Assembly: GCF_900110205.1 (NCBI RefSeq)
Contig: NZ_FOCV01000035.1
Location: forward strand, 1 to 62,837
Source of the DNA: Rhizobium tibeticum
Lineage (GTDB): Bacteria > Pseudomonadota > Alphaproteobacteria > Rhizobiales > Rhizobiaceae
Direction: 5' to 3'
Length of the DNA: 62,837 nucleotides
Under the pieces are notes generated by a model. That model saw nothing but the letters and a program-made list of their open reading frames with translations. It was not told the origin of the DNA and ran no database searches. Position 1 is the stretch's first letter. Each line of letters begins with the position of its first letter. Made by a program: the position numbers and the translations under genes. Positions 18,061 to 26,717 of the stretch are shown piece by piece.

Positions 18061-18297
18061 ATGACACGAGCACCACGCCGCCCCGTCAATCCGCTAGACG
18101 CCGCGGAGGCCTTGTTCAAGCCGGCAAACAAGGTGGCTGCGGCGCCTGCCGTCGAGCGGCGAGCGCTACCAAATGTCAAGGAGCTCGTCTCACTGAAGCT
18201 CGACAGCGACGTCCTCGCCTATTTTCAGGCGGATGGTCCAGGCTGGCAGGAACGCATCAACGATGCGCTGCGTGCCGCCATGAAGGACGATCGCTGA
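18061..18297 (+). CDS. BrnA-like antitoxin (DUF4415 family), orphan
   Basis: The 78-residue protein ends with a ribbon-helix-helix segment, VSLKLDSDVLAYFQADGPGW followed by QERINDALRAA, typical of BrnA/DUF4415 antitoxins. A GAGAAG ribosome site precedes the ATG; an upstream in-frame start at 18028 is less likely. The partner toxin BrnT normally sits just upstream, but only 80 bp of non-coding sequence separates this gene from the broken higA. It is therefore an orphan antitoxin, possibly able to neutralise a toxin encoded elsewhere or simply a relic. Confidence 0.7.
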   Translation: MTRAPRRPVNPLDAAEALFKPANKVAAAPAVERRALPNVKELVSLKLDSDVLAYFQADGPGWQERINDALRAAMKDDR

Positions 18298-18874
18298 ACA
18301 CTGCAGTCACCCGGCAGCGGATTTTTTCGGGCGGCCGCTACCGTTGCCGATGGAAGGATAACCGAAGACAGGCCCACCGCAGCGCCGGTGAAGAGCAACA
18401 TCCGGCGCGAGACTTCTATCTTCTCAAGTGATTTATGTGTCATGGCACGCATCCCATGTTGACGTCGTCTGCGCTTACTTGACCGGAACGACGAGGGTTT
18501 GTCCCTTCGACACGATGTAGGTGGCCAACTCGGAGGCTCTGCCATCACCGACCCGTTCGCGCTCGGCGTCTAGGCCGAGATCCGCGCGCTGATGAAGCCT
18601 GATCTCCGGGTGACTGCCCTTCGCCGCGCCATTTGGGCCTACACAAATTCGAAGCGTGCCTAGTTTGACTGCGCGCAGCCCGATGCCCAGCGCCACGATG
18701 TCGACGGAAATCCGGTTGGCCCAGTCAGTGATGACGACAGGCTGGCAGCACAAACGACAGTTCTCAGCTTGAGGGCCAATTCGACCCCGGCGCCGTCCCC
18801 GGCCGACATCGATCCGCCAAAATCGAACCTCATCCGAGCCGGCATCTTCGGCCGGTACCGGGATGTTCCAACCG
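18298..18874. other. Region downstream of repC without a secure gene
   Basis: A minus-strand frame (18475-18915) overlaps the repC end and has no recognised domain. Another minus-strand frame begins about 18440 with MTHKSLEKIEVSRRMLLFTG, which looks like a Tat/Sec-type signal sequence, but degenerates within about 45 residues. It may be the 5' fragment of a secreted-protein gene truncated by recombination next to the replication region. No terminator for repC is clear. Confidence 0.35.
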
Positions 18875-20179
18875 TCAGCTGACATTGCGCCGCGCTCCCG
18901 CATTTGCTCGAACAAGCGCCATCAGCATCGGCCCTATCGCAAACTCACCCATTTCGGTCCTTCGGGTCAGATCCCGCAGATATCCGCCTGCCGAGTGGAT
19001 ATGCCCTCCCCTTTCCAGGATACAGGCGATCACGGTCGCGGCGTTTTCCGGCCCCATCCCTGCGCAGGCTTCTTCGTAGGCCGAGAGGCTAACGCCGAGC
19101 ATCGATCGCACGACGACGGCCGCCGACATCAGGTCTCGCCAATTGCCAATCGTCCCACCGGGGCCATAGTCGAGGATTTGCGGGCAGGCTTGGAGGACAA
19201 GGGCGAGCGGGAAGGATTTCAGGCTGTGCCCTGCAGGCAGATCGGCCGCCCTGGCCGCCTCACCGCTGGCCCGGCCGGAAGGTGTCGGTGCTTTCAGGCT
19301 TCGCTCATCTGACGGCTCGGTGTTCGGGTCATTGTTACCCACCGCCCTCTCGCCCTGCTTTTTTTCGAAAGCTGGTTCAAGTTCAAAAATGGATTCGGGG
19401 TTTGAATTCTGTATGTGCCGCTCATCTTGAGCGGGATTGCCGCTTTGATTTTGCGTTTTTAGCTGCATGTCCAACTGATTGACCACCTCTTCGCGCAACA
19501 GCTCCACCTCGTCGAGGGTCGCTGCAAGTTGCGCGGCGGTCGGAACTCTTGGCAAGCGCTCCAGAAGACCACGCAAATGCGCGCTGATCGTCATCCAATC
19601 GCCAGCCGCGCCTTCCTCGAGGGCCGCTTCAATCAGTTTGGTGATATCGCGTCGGCACAGCGTCAAGCGTTCCCGAAGGCGCTGCATGTGCATGCGCTCA
19701 GCAATAACCTCAGCGGCCAGGCGCTCGATCTCCTCTGATCGGGCAAGCAATGGCGCCAGCGAGAAGCCGAAGGCCTCATCGATCTCGCCGGATCTGCCTT
19801 TATGAGCGTAGCGCTTGCCGTTCGGGCTGTCTTTGCGGATCAGCAGGCCGGCCTCGATGAGCACGGCCAGGTGCCGTCTAATCGTCTGCTCGGCCATTCC
19901 ATGAGCGCGCAGCGAGAGCTGTGCGTTCGAGGGAAACACAACGAGCCCATGCTCTTGCGCAAGCGCGTTTTTCGGATAAAAGCTCAACAGGGCATTCAGC
20001 ACCGCCAACGCCCGGTCTGTTACCCCAAGCAAAGGCCTGGCCTCGCATAGAGCCCGATACAGCTTCCATTTATCGACCGTCTTGTCTGGCTCAATCTCGC
20101 GAGACGCGACTTGGCTTGACAGCATCCCAAGCGTCATCGACCGCCGCCCGAAGGGCGTCGTCACAGTTCCACTCTCCAT
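18875..20179 (-). CDS. repC: RepC replication initiator
   Basis: This 434-residue initiator of repABC plasmids starts with the hallmark TTPFGRRSMTLGML segment. A helix-turn-helix region spans about residues 60-130 and a long helical middle follows. RepC binds an origin that in this plasmid class lies inside repC itself. ATG 20179 is chosen (AAGGTGAAGGA upstream, family-typical MESGTVTTPFGRR) rather than the GTG at 20188. It is the last gene of the repABC operon, separated from repB by a gap holding the incA antisense RNA, which limits RepC synthesis. The segment around residues 240-310 is hydrophilic and probably disordered. Confidence 0.96.
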   Translation of the reverse strand: MESGTVTTPFGRRSMTLGMLSSQVASREIEPDKTVDKWKLYRALCEARPLLGVTDRALAVLNALLSFYPKNALAQEHGLVVFPSNAQLSLRAHGMAEQTIRRHLAVLIEAGLLIRKDSPNGKRYAHKGRSGEIDEAFGFSLAPLLARSEEIERLAAEVIAERMHMQRLRERLTLCRRDITKLIEAALEEGAAGDWMTISAHLRGLLERLPRVPTAAQLAATLDEVELLREEVVNQLDMQLKTQNQSGNPAQDERHIQNSNPESIFELEPAFEKKQGERAVGNNDPNTEPSDERSLKAPTPSGRASGEAARAADLPAGHSLKSFPLALVLQACPQILDYGPGGTIGNWRDLMSAAVVVRSMLGVSLSAYEEACAGMGPENAATVIACILERGGHIHSAGGYLRDLTRRTEMGEFAIGPMLMALVRANAGARRNVS

Positions 20180-20272
20180 TTCCTTCACCTTCGATCAGGC
20201 AAAAGAAATTTGCTCACCGAAACGGTGCCAAAGACTCTTGACTACGATTCGTGGAAATGCGATTCTCGATCT

Positions 20273-20331
20273 TGTCTAGAAATCAGAGAGAGGCTTCCAC
20301 GACTTTGGTCGTTTGGGGGCCTTTTTCTTTT
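20273..20331 (+). ncRNA. incA counter-transcribed RNA of repABC
   Basis: In the repB-repC gap, on the strand opposite to the rep genes, TTGACT (20238-20243) is followed after 17 bp by GATTCT (20261-20266), a promoter-like pair. About 60 bp on lies a GC-rich hairpin (about 20291-20321, arms ending CACGAC and GTCGTT) followed by TTTTTCTTTT. Size, position and orientation match the incA antisense RNAs that repress repC and determine plasmid incompatibility. Exact ends are estimates. Confidence 0.75.
20291..20331 (+). terminator. Intrinsic terminator of incA RNA
   Basis: A stem with GGCTTCCACGAC pairing (including G-U pairs) to GTCGTTTGGGGGCC is followed by a T-rich tract. In incA RNAs this hairpin is both terminator and the kissing loop that contacts the repC leader. 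Confidence 0.65.
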
Positions 20332-20355
20332 GCGATTACTGCTCCTTAGCGTGTT

Positions 20356-21354
20356 TCAATTCTTGTCCGGGCGGCGTTGCGCCTGGAATGTCTCCAATAG
20401 CTCGGGCAAACGGTCCACGAGATAGGCTGCGAATTCCGGTGCTCGCTGCTCGTCGATGACAAGCCTGGTCTTTTTGGCGCCACGTTCGACTTCGGCGAAT
20501 TTGATGCCGGTCTTCGTAACGACATGGCTATGAGCTTCGGGGCGGACGCGCCTTGGCGCTGTTTCCCGCATGACCTTTTCAAATCGCTCGTCGCTCGAAA
20601 GCTTCTCGTAGGACGGCGTATTGACGAGGCCCATCCAATCGACGTCCTTGCGCGCAGCAAGGTTGGTCGCCAGTTGTTCCCAGCGCGGTCGGCCGATCTT
20701 TGGCGCAGGGCCAATCGCTACGATGAGCCCCTCCGGAATGCTGCGGACGATCGAAATCATCGTCGACAGGTTGCCTTTGTGGACGGAGAGTGCCGCAAGG
20801 ATTGTTTCCCGCTTCACTCCCCTCTCCTCTAGCCGGAGGCCAAACAGCGCCCGCTCAATGAAAGAGAGATCTTTCCGTTCGAGATTTTCCTTACCCTGCG
20901 CAATGATAAGACGGTCATCGTCAAGCTCTCGAACAACCGCTTTAACCTTCAAGCCCAGTCTGCGTATGGCTTCGACGCGACGGTGCCCGAAGGCAATCTG
21001 ATACTTGCCCCGGCTCGTGGGATGGGGCCGGACCAGAACCGGCAAGATCTGCCCGTGCTGGCTCAGGCTTTCTTGCAGCTCCAGGAAATCTTGAGATGCA
21101 AAACCATCCAGGCGATCCTTGACGAACGAAGCTTCAATGTCGGCTGGATCAAGCTCGACAATCGCAGCTCCTGCTGCAATCTGCGCCCGCAGGGCCTCGG
21201 CGGCCTCGGCGTCTTGCGTGAGGCTCTCGAAGGCGCGATTCATAGATAGCAGCGCCCCGGACTGTACAGCGGGCTTAGCTTGCCGCATCGCGTCTGATGC
21301 GCCGCCTGTAATTGGCGCTAGCATGTCGCGCATTGCATCGCGCCGCTTACTCAT
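20356..21354 (-). CDS. repB: RepB, ParB-like partition protein
   Basis: The 332-residue ParB-family protein has the ParB/Sulfiredoxin-like N-domain at about residues 55-150 (LVRPHPTSRGKYQIAFGHRR, the GHRR box). A central helix-turn-helix and a C-terminal dimerisation region follow. It binds parS sites and, with RepA, segregates the plasmid and autoregulates the operon. The ATG at 21354 overlaps the repA stop (ATGA). A candidate parS lies 302 bp upstream of repA. Confidence 0.95.
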   Translation of the reverse strand: MSKRRDAMRDMLAPITGGASDAMRQAKPAVQSGALLSMNRAFESLTQDAEAAEALRAQIAAGAAIVELDPADIEASFVKDRLDGFASQDFLELQESLSQHGQILPVLVRPHPTSRGKYQIAFGHRRVEAIRRLGLKVKAVVRELDDDRLIIAQGKENLERKDLSFIERALFGLRLEERGVKRETILAALSVHKGNLSTMISIVRSIPEGLIVAIGPAPKIGRPRWEQLATNLAARKDVDWMGLVNTPSYEKLSSDERFEKVMRETAPRRVRPEAHSHVVTKTGIKFAEVERGAKKTRLVIDEQRAPEFAAYLVDRLPELLETFQAQRRPDKN

Positions 21355-22571
21355 GACGCTCTCCCCCACGCTTTCTTCACAAGCGCCTCGATCTCGGAGT
21401 TAACGTTATCGATCGCTTCCATTGCGCGGTCATAGGTTGATCGATGGAAGTTCTCCCGTCCTACTTCGTAAAGGGTCTGCTTTGTCAGTCCGGCATCTGA
21501 AATCGCTGCGGACTTCAGAAGAGGATTCGTCAGCACACGCTCCTCAAAGAGGCTGCGTAGGAGTCCAACAATCTGGCTCTGAGGACCGTCGCTCGGCTCA
21601 TATCGAGTGACGACGTAGCGGAAGAAATCATAGTCGGCATCACCGCCTGCCCTCTCCACGACATCGAAGAGGCCTGCCGTCATATGGAGGAACTGCGACA
21701 TGGACGCGACATCCAGCATCTGTGGGTGGATCGTTACAAGCACGCTTCGCGCGGCACAGAGAGCCGATAGAGTAAGATAGCCAAGCGACGGTGGGCAATC
21801 GAGGATAACGATGTCGTAGTTTTTCTCGACCGATTGCAACGCGCCGCCTACGCGGGCGAAAAACATCCTGTCCTGCGCCCTTCCCCGCTCCGCGAGAACA
21901 CGCGGCGTATCGTGTTCGAACTCCTGTAGCTCCAAATTTCCCGGAACCATGTCGAGGCCGGCGAAGTAGGTCTTGCGGATGATGCTGGCGAGAGGAACCT
22001 GCTGCTCGTCATAACGGATGGCGCCGTAGAGCGTTTCGTTTGGTTCAAGATCAAATTCGGGCTGCAGCCCGAAGAGCGCCGACAGAGACGCTTGTGGATC
22101 GAGGTCAACCGCCAGGGTGCGATATCCGCGAAGGGCGAAATATTGCGCAAGGTGCGCAGCCGTCGTCGTCTTGCCCGAGCCGCCCTTGAAGTTGGTCACT
22201 GCAATAACCTGAAGGTCTTCACCCTCAGCTCGGACAGGCGAGTAACCTTTCTTGGTCGAAGCCAGATGCTGGCGGATGGTATGGATCTGCTCGAGAGAAT
22301 AAAGTCTGCGACCAGCGCCGTTCTTTTCTGCCTCGGGGATGGCGCCCTCGAGGGAAAGGTGACGCAGATAGGCATCGCTGATGCCGATGAGCTTTGCCGC
22401 CTCTCCCGCCATGAACTTGCGCAGTTGCTTTTGCGATGTGGGGGGAAATGCACGCGCCCTTAACGCCTGCAGCTGCGCGCTTAATAGATCCGCGTCGGCC
22501 TCGACGAGGCGCGTTAGCGATCGAACCTGTTGATCGCGCTCGGCAAGCGATTTCGCGCTGGTCGGCATCAT
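21351..22571 (-). CDS. repA: RepA, ParA-like partition ATPase
   Basis: The 406-residue ParA-type ATPase has an N-terminal winged-helix region (about 1-110) that binds the operon's operator. The deviant Walker A FKGGSGKTTTA is at about 126, the Walker A' region VDLDPQASLS at about 156, and Walker B VILDCPPSLG at about 250. It is the first gene of repABC, drives partition and represses its own promoter with RepB's help. Start ATG at 22571 (a second ATG follows immediately). Confidence 0.96.
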   Translation of the reverse strand: MMPTSAKSLAERDQQVRSLTRLVEADADLLSAQLQALRARAFPPTSQKQLRKFMAGEAAKLIGISDAYLRHLSLEGAIPEAEKNGAGRRLYSLEQIHTIRQHLASTKKGYSPVRAEGEDLQVIAVTNFKGGSGKTTTAAHLAQYFALRGYRTLAVDLDPQASLSALFGLQPEFDLEPNETLYGAIRYDEQQVPLASIIRKTYFAGLDMVPGNLELQEFEHDTPRVLAERGRAQDRMFFARVGGALQSVEKNYDIVILDCPPSLGYLTLSALCAARSVLVTIHPQMLDVASMSQFLHMTAGLFDVVERAGGDADYDFFRYVVTRYEPSDGPQSQIVGLLRSLFEERVLTNPLLKSAAISDAGLTKQTLYEVGRENFHRSTYDRAMEAIDNVNSEIEALVKKAWGRAS

Positions 22572-22606
22572 AAACGCTCTTCTGCTTCAAAATGAACAAT
22601 GAGCGT

Positions 22607-22636
22607 AAATTGCGCTGAGTCTGCGAGTCGGGTCAA
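22607..22636 (-). promoter_or_regulatory. repA: Candidate repABC promoter
   Basis: On the minus strand TTGACC (22631-22636) is followed after 18 bp by CAATTT (22607-22612), about 36 bp before the repA ATG. The -35 box is good and the -10 box weak. Assigned by position. Confidence 0.4.
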
Positions 22637-23336
22637 GGCGAATTGGACAGGCTCAACTGCAATTTAACCGCGCGGCGGCGGAACTTCGGGAACACAGGCA
22701 GAGTAGATTTCCAGATCAAAACCCTTCTGGGAGGTTCCAGGGCGTGCACCATGCCGTGTGGGTGCGACGACCGTATGACCGGATCATTCTCGTGCAGCGT
22801 ACCGAGAGGACGACCACCAGGGTCCAAGGGTCTTCACCCTCGGATACTACCGCTTCCTTGACTGACACCAAAGTTCTCAGCTGAGAACTATGATGAAGTT
22901 TGCCCCCAAAGACATAGAGTGAGACCTCATGTACGTGAAGTGACCGTGCGACGCTTAAAACGCCCACGGAAGCTGACTAAGTATCAGGTTTCGCTCCCTT
23001 TTCGGCTCTGGCAACCATTATCGGCAAGCACCATTCCCTCTGTTTCGCACCGCGAATCCAACCTTTCAAGCAGTCCGAAACTCCAGCCTTCTTAAAGCTT
23101 CCCGTCGGGGTTCATGAGCGGTTTCCGCTCGAAATTCACGACTTCCTCCAGCGACCCCGATCGCGGCCAAGTCTTTTCGCGATTCGCCGAACAAACCTTG
23201 ATGGAAAGGCGGTCTCAATGCCGGATGACATTGGGCAGAAGTCCCTCCTGCCGACGTTGCTGGCCCTGGGCTGCTTCCGACGTCAGTCGGAATTCAGAAT
23301 CATGCGTGCTGCGTGCCTTCGTAAATAGCGCCCCCG
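22637..23336. other. repA upstream region, non-coding apart from parS
   Basis: This 700-bp stretch holds the parS-type palindrome at 22873-22888. Open frames on either strand overlap one another and give no recognisable protein. It separates the replication module from the decayed VOC fragment and the envelope cluster. Confidence 0.5.
22873..22888. promoter_or_regulatory. parS partition site
   Basis: GTTCTCAGCTGAGAAC is a perfect 16-bp palindrome fitting the repABC parS consensus GTT-N4-GC-N4-AAC bound by RepB. It lies 302 bp upstream of repA, one of the usual positions in this plasmid family. Only one exact copy was noticed by eye. Confidence 0.85.
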
Positions 23337-23440
23337 TCAGGCTCCATTGATCTCAACATCATTCCGGTCGGGATCGAGCAGATAGAGTTGCGGGACACGA
23401 CGGACAACCAGCCCGACTTGGCGACTTCAAGGGGCGAACC
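23337..23440 (-). pseudogene. VOC/glyoxalase family fragment
   Basis: One minus-strand frame ends VPQLYLLDPDRNDVEINGA before a stop. This is the C-terminal strand of vicinal-oxygen-chelate proteins, with the metal-ligand glutamate in DVEIN. Upstream the frame contains a stop within about 30 codons and no other VOC segment is seen. It is therefore a short relic of a glyoxalase/dioxygenase-like gene. Confidence 0.5.
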
Positions 23441-23627
23441 TTCGGAACCGATCCCCAGATCAGCTACACCTTCAATGTGAACGACAGATCTCCACCAATC
23501 CCAGGGGGTACTGGGAGTTTGGCCCCGGCCAAGGCGAGCGACTGAGTAGAGGGAGCTGTCGCCCGTCTGACGTGTTCTGGTATGCTGACGAAGGTCTCGC
23601 CCCGCGAGCAGTGTTCTTGCGTCTCGA

Positions 23628-24086
23628 TCAGTCGACTGCACTGAGCTTCAGAGAAGCCACGCCTATCGCGACGTTGACGCCTTCTTCACCTTCCAGCGAC
23701 AGCGGCTGCAGGGAAACGCTATCGCGGCTTCCGCCAACCAGAACCTTCGCGCCGCCGCCGAGGCCAAGGCTGGCATCGGCCTCGACACCTCGATAGGTCC
23801 CCTGCAGGCCCAAGACCGGCTTGCCACTGACGCTCGAGACCAGCCAGACCATCCTCCCAGCCTTGACGTCGCCGACGGCGAGGCCGAACTCGTCGATCGA
23901 ACCTTTGTAAGTCTGCGTCGGGCCCGAGGGCGATGGCGTGAACGTGCACGAGACGGTCTGCTTGGTTTCGATGATCATCCCGACGCCTTTGGATATGTCG
24001 CACTCCAGTTTTCCGACCTCGAGCTTTGCAGCGCCTGCTGAGACTGGAATGACAAGTACCGAGCATGCGATCAAGTGTCTAAACAT
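23628..24086 (-). CDS. DUF992 family secreted protein
   Basis: This 152-residue protein has a signal peptide (MFRHLIACSVLVIPVSAGAA). The DUF992 domain follows, with the family features CDISKGVGMII, VSCTFTPSPSGP, FGLAVGD and KVLVGGS. DUF992 proteins are small periplasmic proteins of rhizobia with unknown role. ATG 24086 has GGAAAGGAA upstream. It lies directly downstream of sulfatase 1 in the same direction (69 bp) and may be co-transcribed with it. Confidence 0.85.
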   Translation of the reverse strand: MFRHLIACSVLVIPVSAGAAKLEVGKLECDISKGVGMIIETKQTVSCTFTPSPSGPTQTYKGSIDEFGLAVGDVKAGRMVWLVSSVSGKPVLGLQGTYRGVEADASLGLGGGAKVLVGGSRDSVSLQPLSLEGEEGVNVAIGVASLKLSAVD

Positions 24087-24155
24087 TATCGTTCCTTTCC
24101 GTTGGGTTAGCGACATCCCTCAGCTCAACGTGCCAAAAGATCGCGGTGCTTGAAT

Positions 24156-25664
24156 TCAAAATTTGGTCATGTTGGCCGCAGGTGGATTGGGTGATCGGAC
24201 AAGGGTCTTCTTGTATTCCTCGACCGCCTTCAGTATCGGCCCGAGGACCCAGTTGTACATCTCGCCGATATTGTGATCCTCCTGCGGATCGGACTCGATA
24301 TTGAAGACCTTTGGATAGCCATTCATAGCGGCAGCGCTCGCTCCAACCCCGCCTAGCAGGATTGCCCCACCCGCGCCGCTCCGGCCGGGTGCGACGTCGA
24401 CAAAATAGGCCCGGAATTGCTTCCAGCGGACAGAGACGAGCTCAGCACCGACGAAGGTCAGCAGATGATCGCGTGCCCCGACGCCACCGTCGCCAAGCAG
24501 GAGCTCGCTCTGGTCGACCCCGTCGATCGGGCGGTCGCTCGGCAACTTTCCGCCTGCAATTCGCGCAAACGTCGGAAGAAAGTCCATGATCGAGAACATC
24601 GCGTATGAAGACCGCGCCATGATCCGTCCCGGCCAGCGGACCACGGCGGCGGTGCGGATTGCGCCTTCGCTGACGTCGCCAAGCGCGCCGCGATATGGTC
24701 CGGAACTCCCCATGTCCGGCATGTCGGCGCCGAACCGACTAGCTCCAGGACCGTCCGGCCCATTGTCCGAGGCGAAGACCACGATGGTATCCTTCTCGAC
24801 GCCGAGCTCCGTCAATGCATCCAGCATCGTGCCGACGATGGCATCGCCTTCCATCAGGGAGTCGCCGAACTGACCGATCCGGGACGCCCCTTCGAATCGC
24901 TTCGAGGGCAGGTTCGGAAAGTGTGTCCGGGAAATCGGCAGGTACAGGAAGAACGGCTTGCCCGATGCCTTCTGCCGCCTCATGAAATCGACGCCGTGAT
25001 CCACCAGTTCCCAGTCGATCCCACGACGCACCTCCTCGGTGTATGGTTTCACCGCCTTCAGCGGCTCGCCGCGTTTTGCCTCGACGATTTGCGGCCCCTT
25101 CTCAGGCGGGATATCGAGCGTCTTTGTCTGCAGGCCTTGTCGGATCATACCAAACGCATCCCAGGTGTCCCCCGGCGGGATACCGTAGAACTCGTCGAAA
25201 CCCTGGTTCTGGGGCTGGCTGTAGGTCTGATCGCCGAGGTGCCACTTGCCGAAGATCGCCGTGACATAGCCTGCGCCGTGCAGCATCTCCGCCATGGTGA
25301 TCTCATTCGCTGGCAAGGAGAACGACGTACCGGGAACGGCAACCAGCGACAGTCCGGAGCGGATGGAATAGCGTCCTGTCATCAATGCGGCGCGCGATGG
25401 CGTGCAGGACGGCTCGACCAGGAACTGCGTCAAACGCAGTCCCTCCGACGCCAGTTGGTCAATGCGCGGCGTTGGCGATCCTCGAGACTCCCCGCCACCG
25501 TAGGCCCCGATGTCGCCGTAGCCGATATTGTCGCCGAGTATGAACAGGATGTTCGGCTTCGTCTGTTGCGCAGACGCCGTCGCCGCAAGGAACGGGCAAA
25601 TGCTCAAACATGATGCGATCGCCATTGCGCTGGCCGCCGGACGCCATTTGTTGACCCAATCCAT
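24156..25664 (-). CDS. Arylsulfatase 1 (periplasmic, canonical CTPSR motif)
   Basis: This 502-residue sulfatase has a signal region ending near ASAQQ. The metal-binding start is NILFILGDNIGYGDIG (about 39) and the catalytic signature CTPSRAALMTGR (about 87). The cysteine in CTPSR must be converted to formylglycine for activity. The late FASDNGPDGPG supplies further metal ligands. It should hydrolyse sulfate esters in the periplasm, releasing sulfate. The only formylglycine-generating enzyme gene seen in the window (35993-36944) is broken, so maturation must come from elsewhere in the genome. Confidence 0.92.
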   Translation of the reverse strand: MDWVNKWRPAASAMAIASCLSICPFLAATASAQQTKPNILFILGDNIGYGDIGAYGGGESRGSPTPRIDQLASEGLRLTQFLVEPSCTPSRAALMTGRYSIRSGLSLVAVPGTSFSLPANEITMAEMLHGAGYVTAIFGKWHLGDQTYSQPQNQGFDEFYGIPPGDTWDAFGMIRQGLQTKTLDIPPEKGPQIVEAKRGEPLKAVKPYTEEVRRGIDWELVDHGVDFMRRQKASGKPFFLYLPISRTHFPNLPSKRFEGASRIGQFGDSLMEGDAIVGTMLDALTELGVEKDTIVVFASDNGPDGPGASRFGADMPDMGSSGPYRGALGDVSEGAIRTAAVVRWPGRIMARSSYAMFSIMDFLPTFARIAGGKLPSDRPIDGVDQSELLLGDGGVGARDHLLTFVGAELVSVRWKQFRAYFVDVAPGRSGAGGAILLGGVGASAAAMNGYPKVFNIESDPQEDHNIGEMYNWVLGPILKAVEEYKKTLVRSPNPPAANMTKF

Positions 25665-25709
25665 GATCCGCCTCCGTATCTGGGGTGAATAGCTGGACCG
25701 CCTTCCGAC

Positions 25710-26168
25710 CTAAAAGGTGTCGAAGTCTGGACCGAACGGGCCGCTGAAGTTCGAGATCCACGGTCCCCATTCGCCCCAGTCCCAATCGGAATCCGCATAG
25801 GCCTGAGCAGCAAGCTGCTGTTGATTGGCGGTCTTTGCCTGATGTTGAGAAAGCCGATATTGGTCGTACGCCTGCTGCGTTCAAACATAGAGGCATTTGC
25901 AGCCCGTCGGATCGGTGTAGACGTAGTTGGTCTTGTTGCCGCGCGTGCTTGTTACGAATGTGTTCGGCGCCAACCGTTTCAGCATCGCCTGACGCTTGGG
26001 AGTGTTGGCTGGGCGTGCGAGAAAGCCCGCCGCTGACAGATTGCTCTCCTTTGTCGCGACCGATCTCTGAGCAGTAGTGCAGGACGTGAGGGTTATGGCC
26101 GAGGCGCCCCTTAGGGTGCAGCTCAGCGCGAGCTTTAAAAGAAGCCTTTCCGTCACTTGGTATGGCAT
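25710..26168 (-). pseudogene. Cys-rich lipoprotein-like gene interrupted by TGA
   Basis: From ATG 26168 (GGGAGAAC ribosome site) the frame encodes an N-terminal hydrophobic segment with a lipobox-like LTSC. A conserved-looking domain follows with FVTSTRGNKTNYVYTDPTGC and CKCLYV, then a TGA at 25881-25883. The same frame continues without further stops as TQQAYDQYRLSQ through a W/G/D-rich tail to TAG at 25710-25712. The continuous second half shows one nonsense change, GGA to TGA being the simplest. The role of the family is unknown. Similar proteins with a YTDPTGCKCLYVG core are found in rhizobia. Confidence 0.65.
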
Positions 26169-26257
26169 GCTTCGTTCTCCCGTTGTTTCGAGTCCGCGAG
26201 CGCACTCCATTTCCTCTCCATCCGACACGTGCGGGTGTTCCTCTGTTCTCGTAAGCT

Positions 26258-26629
26258 TCACAATCCGAGCGCCTTTTTGATCGCCGCGATTAGTACGGAC
26301 CCCGCGAAGGGCTTCCGCAGATACGCGATACACCCCTCCCGCTCTGCTTCGGTTCTCAGCCGGTTATCTTCGAGCGCCGTGATGAAGATCACCGGCAAGT
26401 TCACCCCAGCCTCTTTCAGCCTGTGCTGCAATTCGATGCCTGAGATGCCCCCGAGATCGATGTCCAGAACAAGACAGTCGATCGCCACCGCTGGATCGCG
26501 AACGAGAAAGGCTTCTGCGGATGCATACTCTATATTCGCGAACCCGTAAGCGTTGACCAACCGCCCGACGCTTCGACGTATGCTTGCGTCATCATCAACG
26601 ACAGCGATCGTGCGGCGCAGGTCGCCCAC
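26258..26629 (-). CDS. Stand-alone response-regulator receiver domain
   Basis: The 123-residue protein is a single receiver domain: acidic cluster VVDDD (10-14), phospho-acceptor aspartate in LVLDIDLGG (about 56), threonine in FITAL and lysine in RKPFAG. No output domain is present. The overall sequence resembles the receivers of FixJ-type regulators. It lies downstream of the kinase and full-length regulator genes in the same direction with an 88-bp gap. It could act as a phosphate sink, a relay partner or a protein-interaction switch for that system. Confidence 0.88.
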   Translation of the reverse strand: MGDLRRTIAVVDDDASIRRSVGRLVNAYGFANIEYASAEAFLVRDPAVAIDCLVLDIDLGGISGIELQHRLKEAGVNLPVIFITALEDNRLRTEAEREGCIAYLRKPFAGSVLIAAIKKALGL

Positions 26630-26717
26630 CTCAAGCCTCCCTCGTGATTACGGGTTCCTCGGCACAGTAGGCCTGTTAGATCTCGATTCATATTGTCCTA
26701 AGGGGAAGATCGCCCGA

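Noticed and set aside
18475..18915. 146-codon minus-strand frame after repC
   Set aside because: It overlaps the end of repC, has no recognised domain and reads more like a shadow or decayed sequence.
25881..25883. TGA as a selenocysteine codon in the lipoprotein gene
   Set aside because: The position corresponds to an ordinary residue (glycine as I recall the family) and no SECIS-like hairpin is apparent. A nonsense mutation is simpler.
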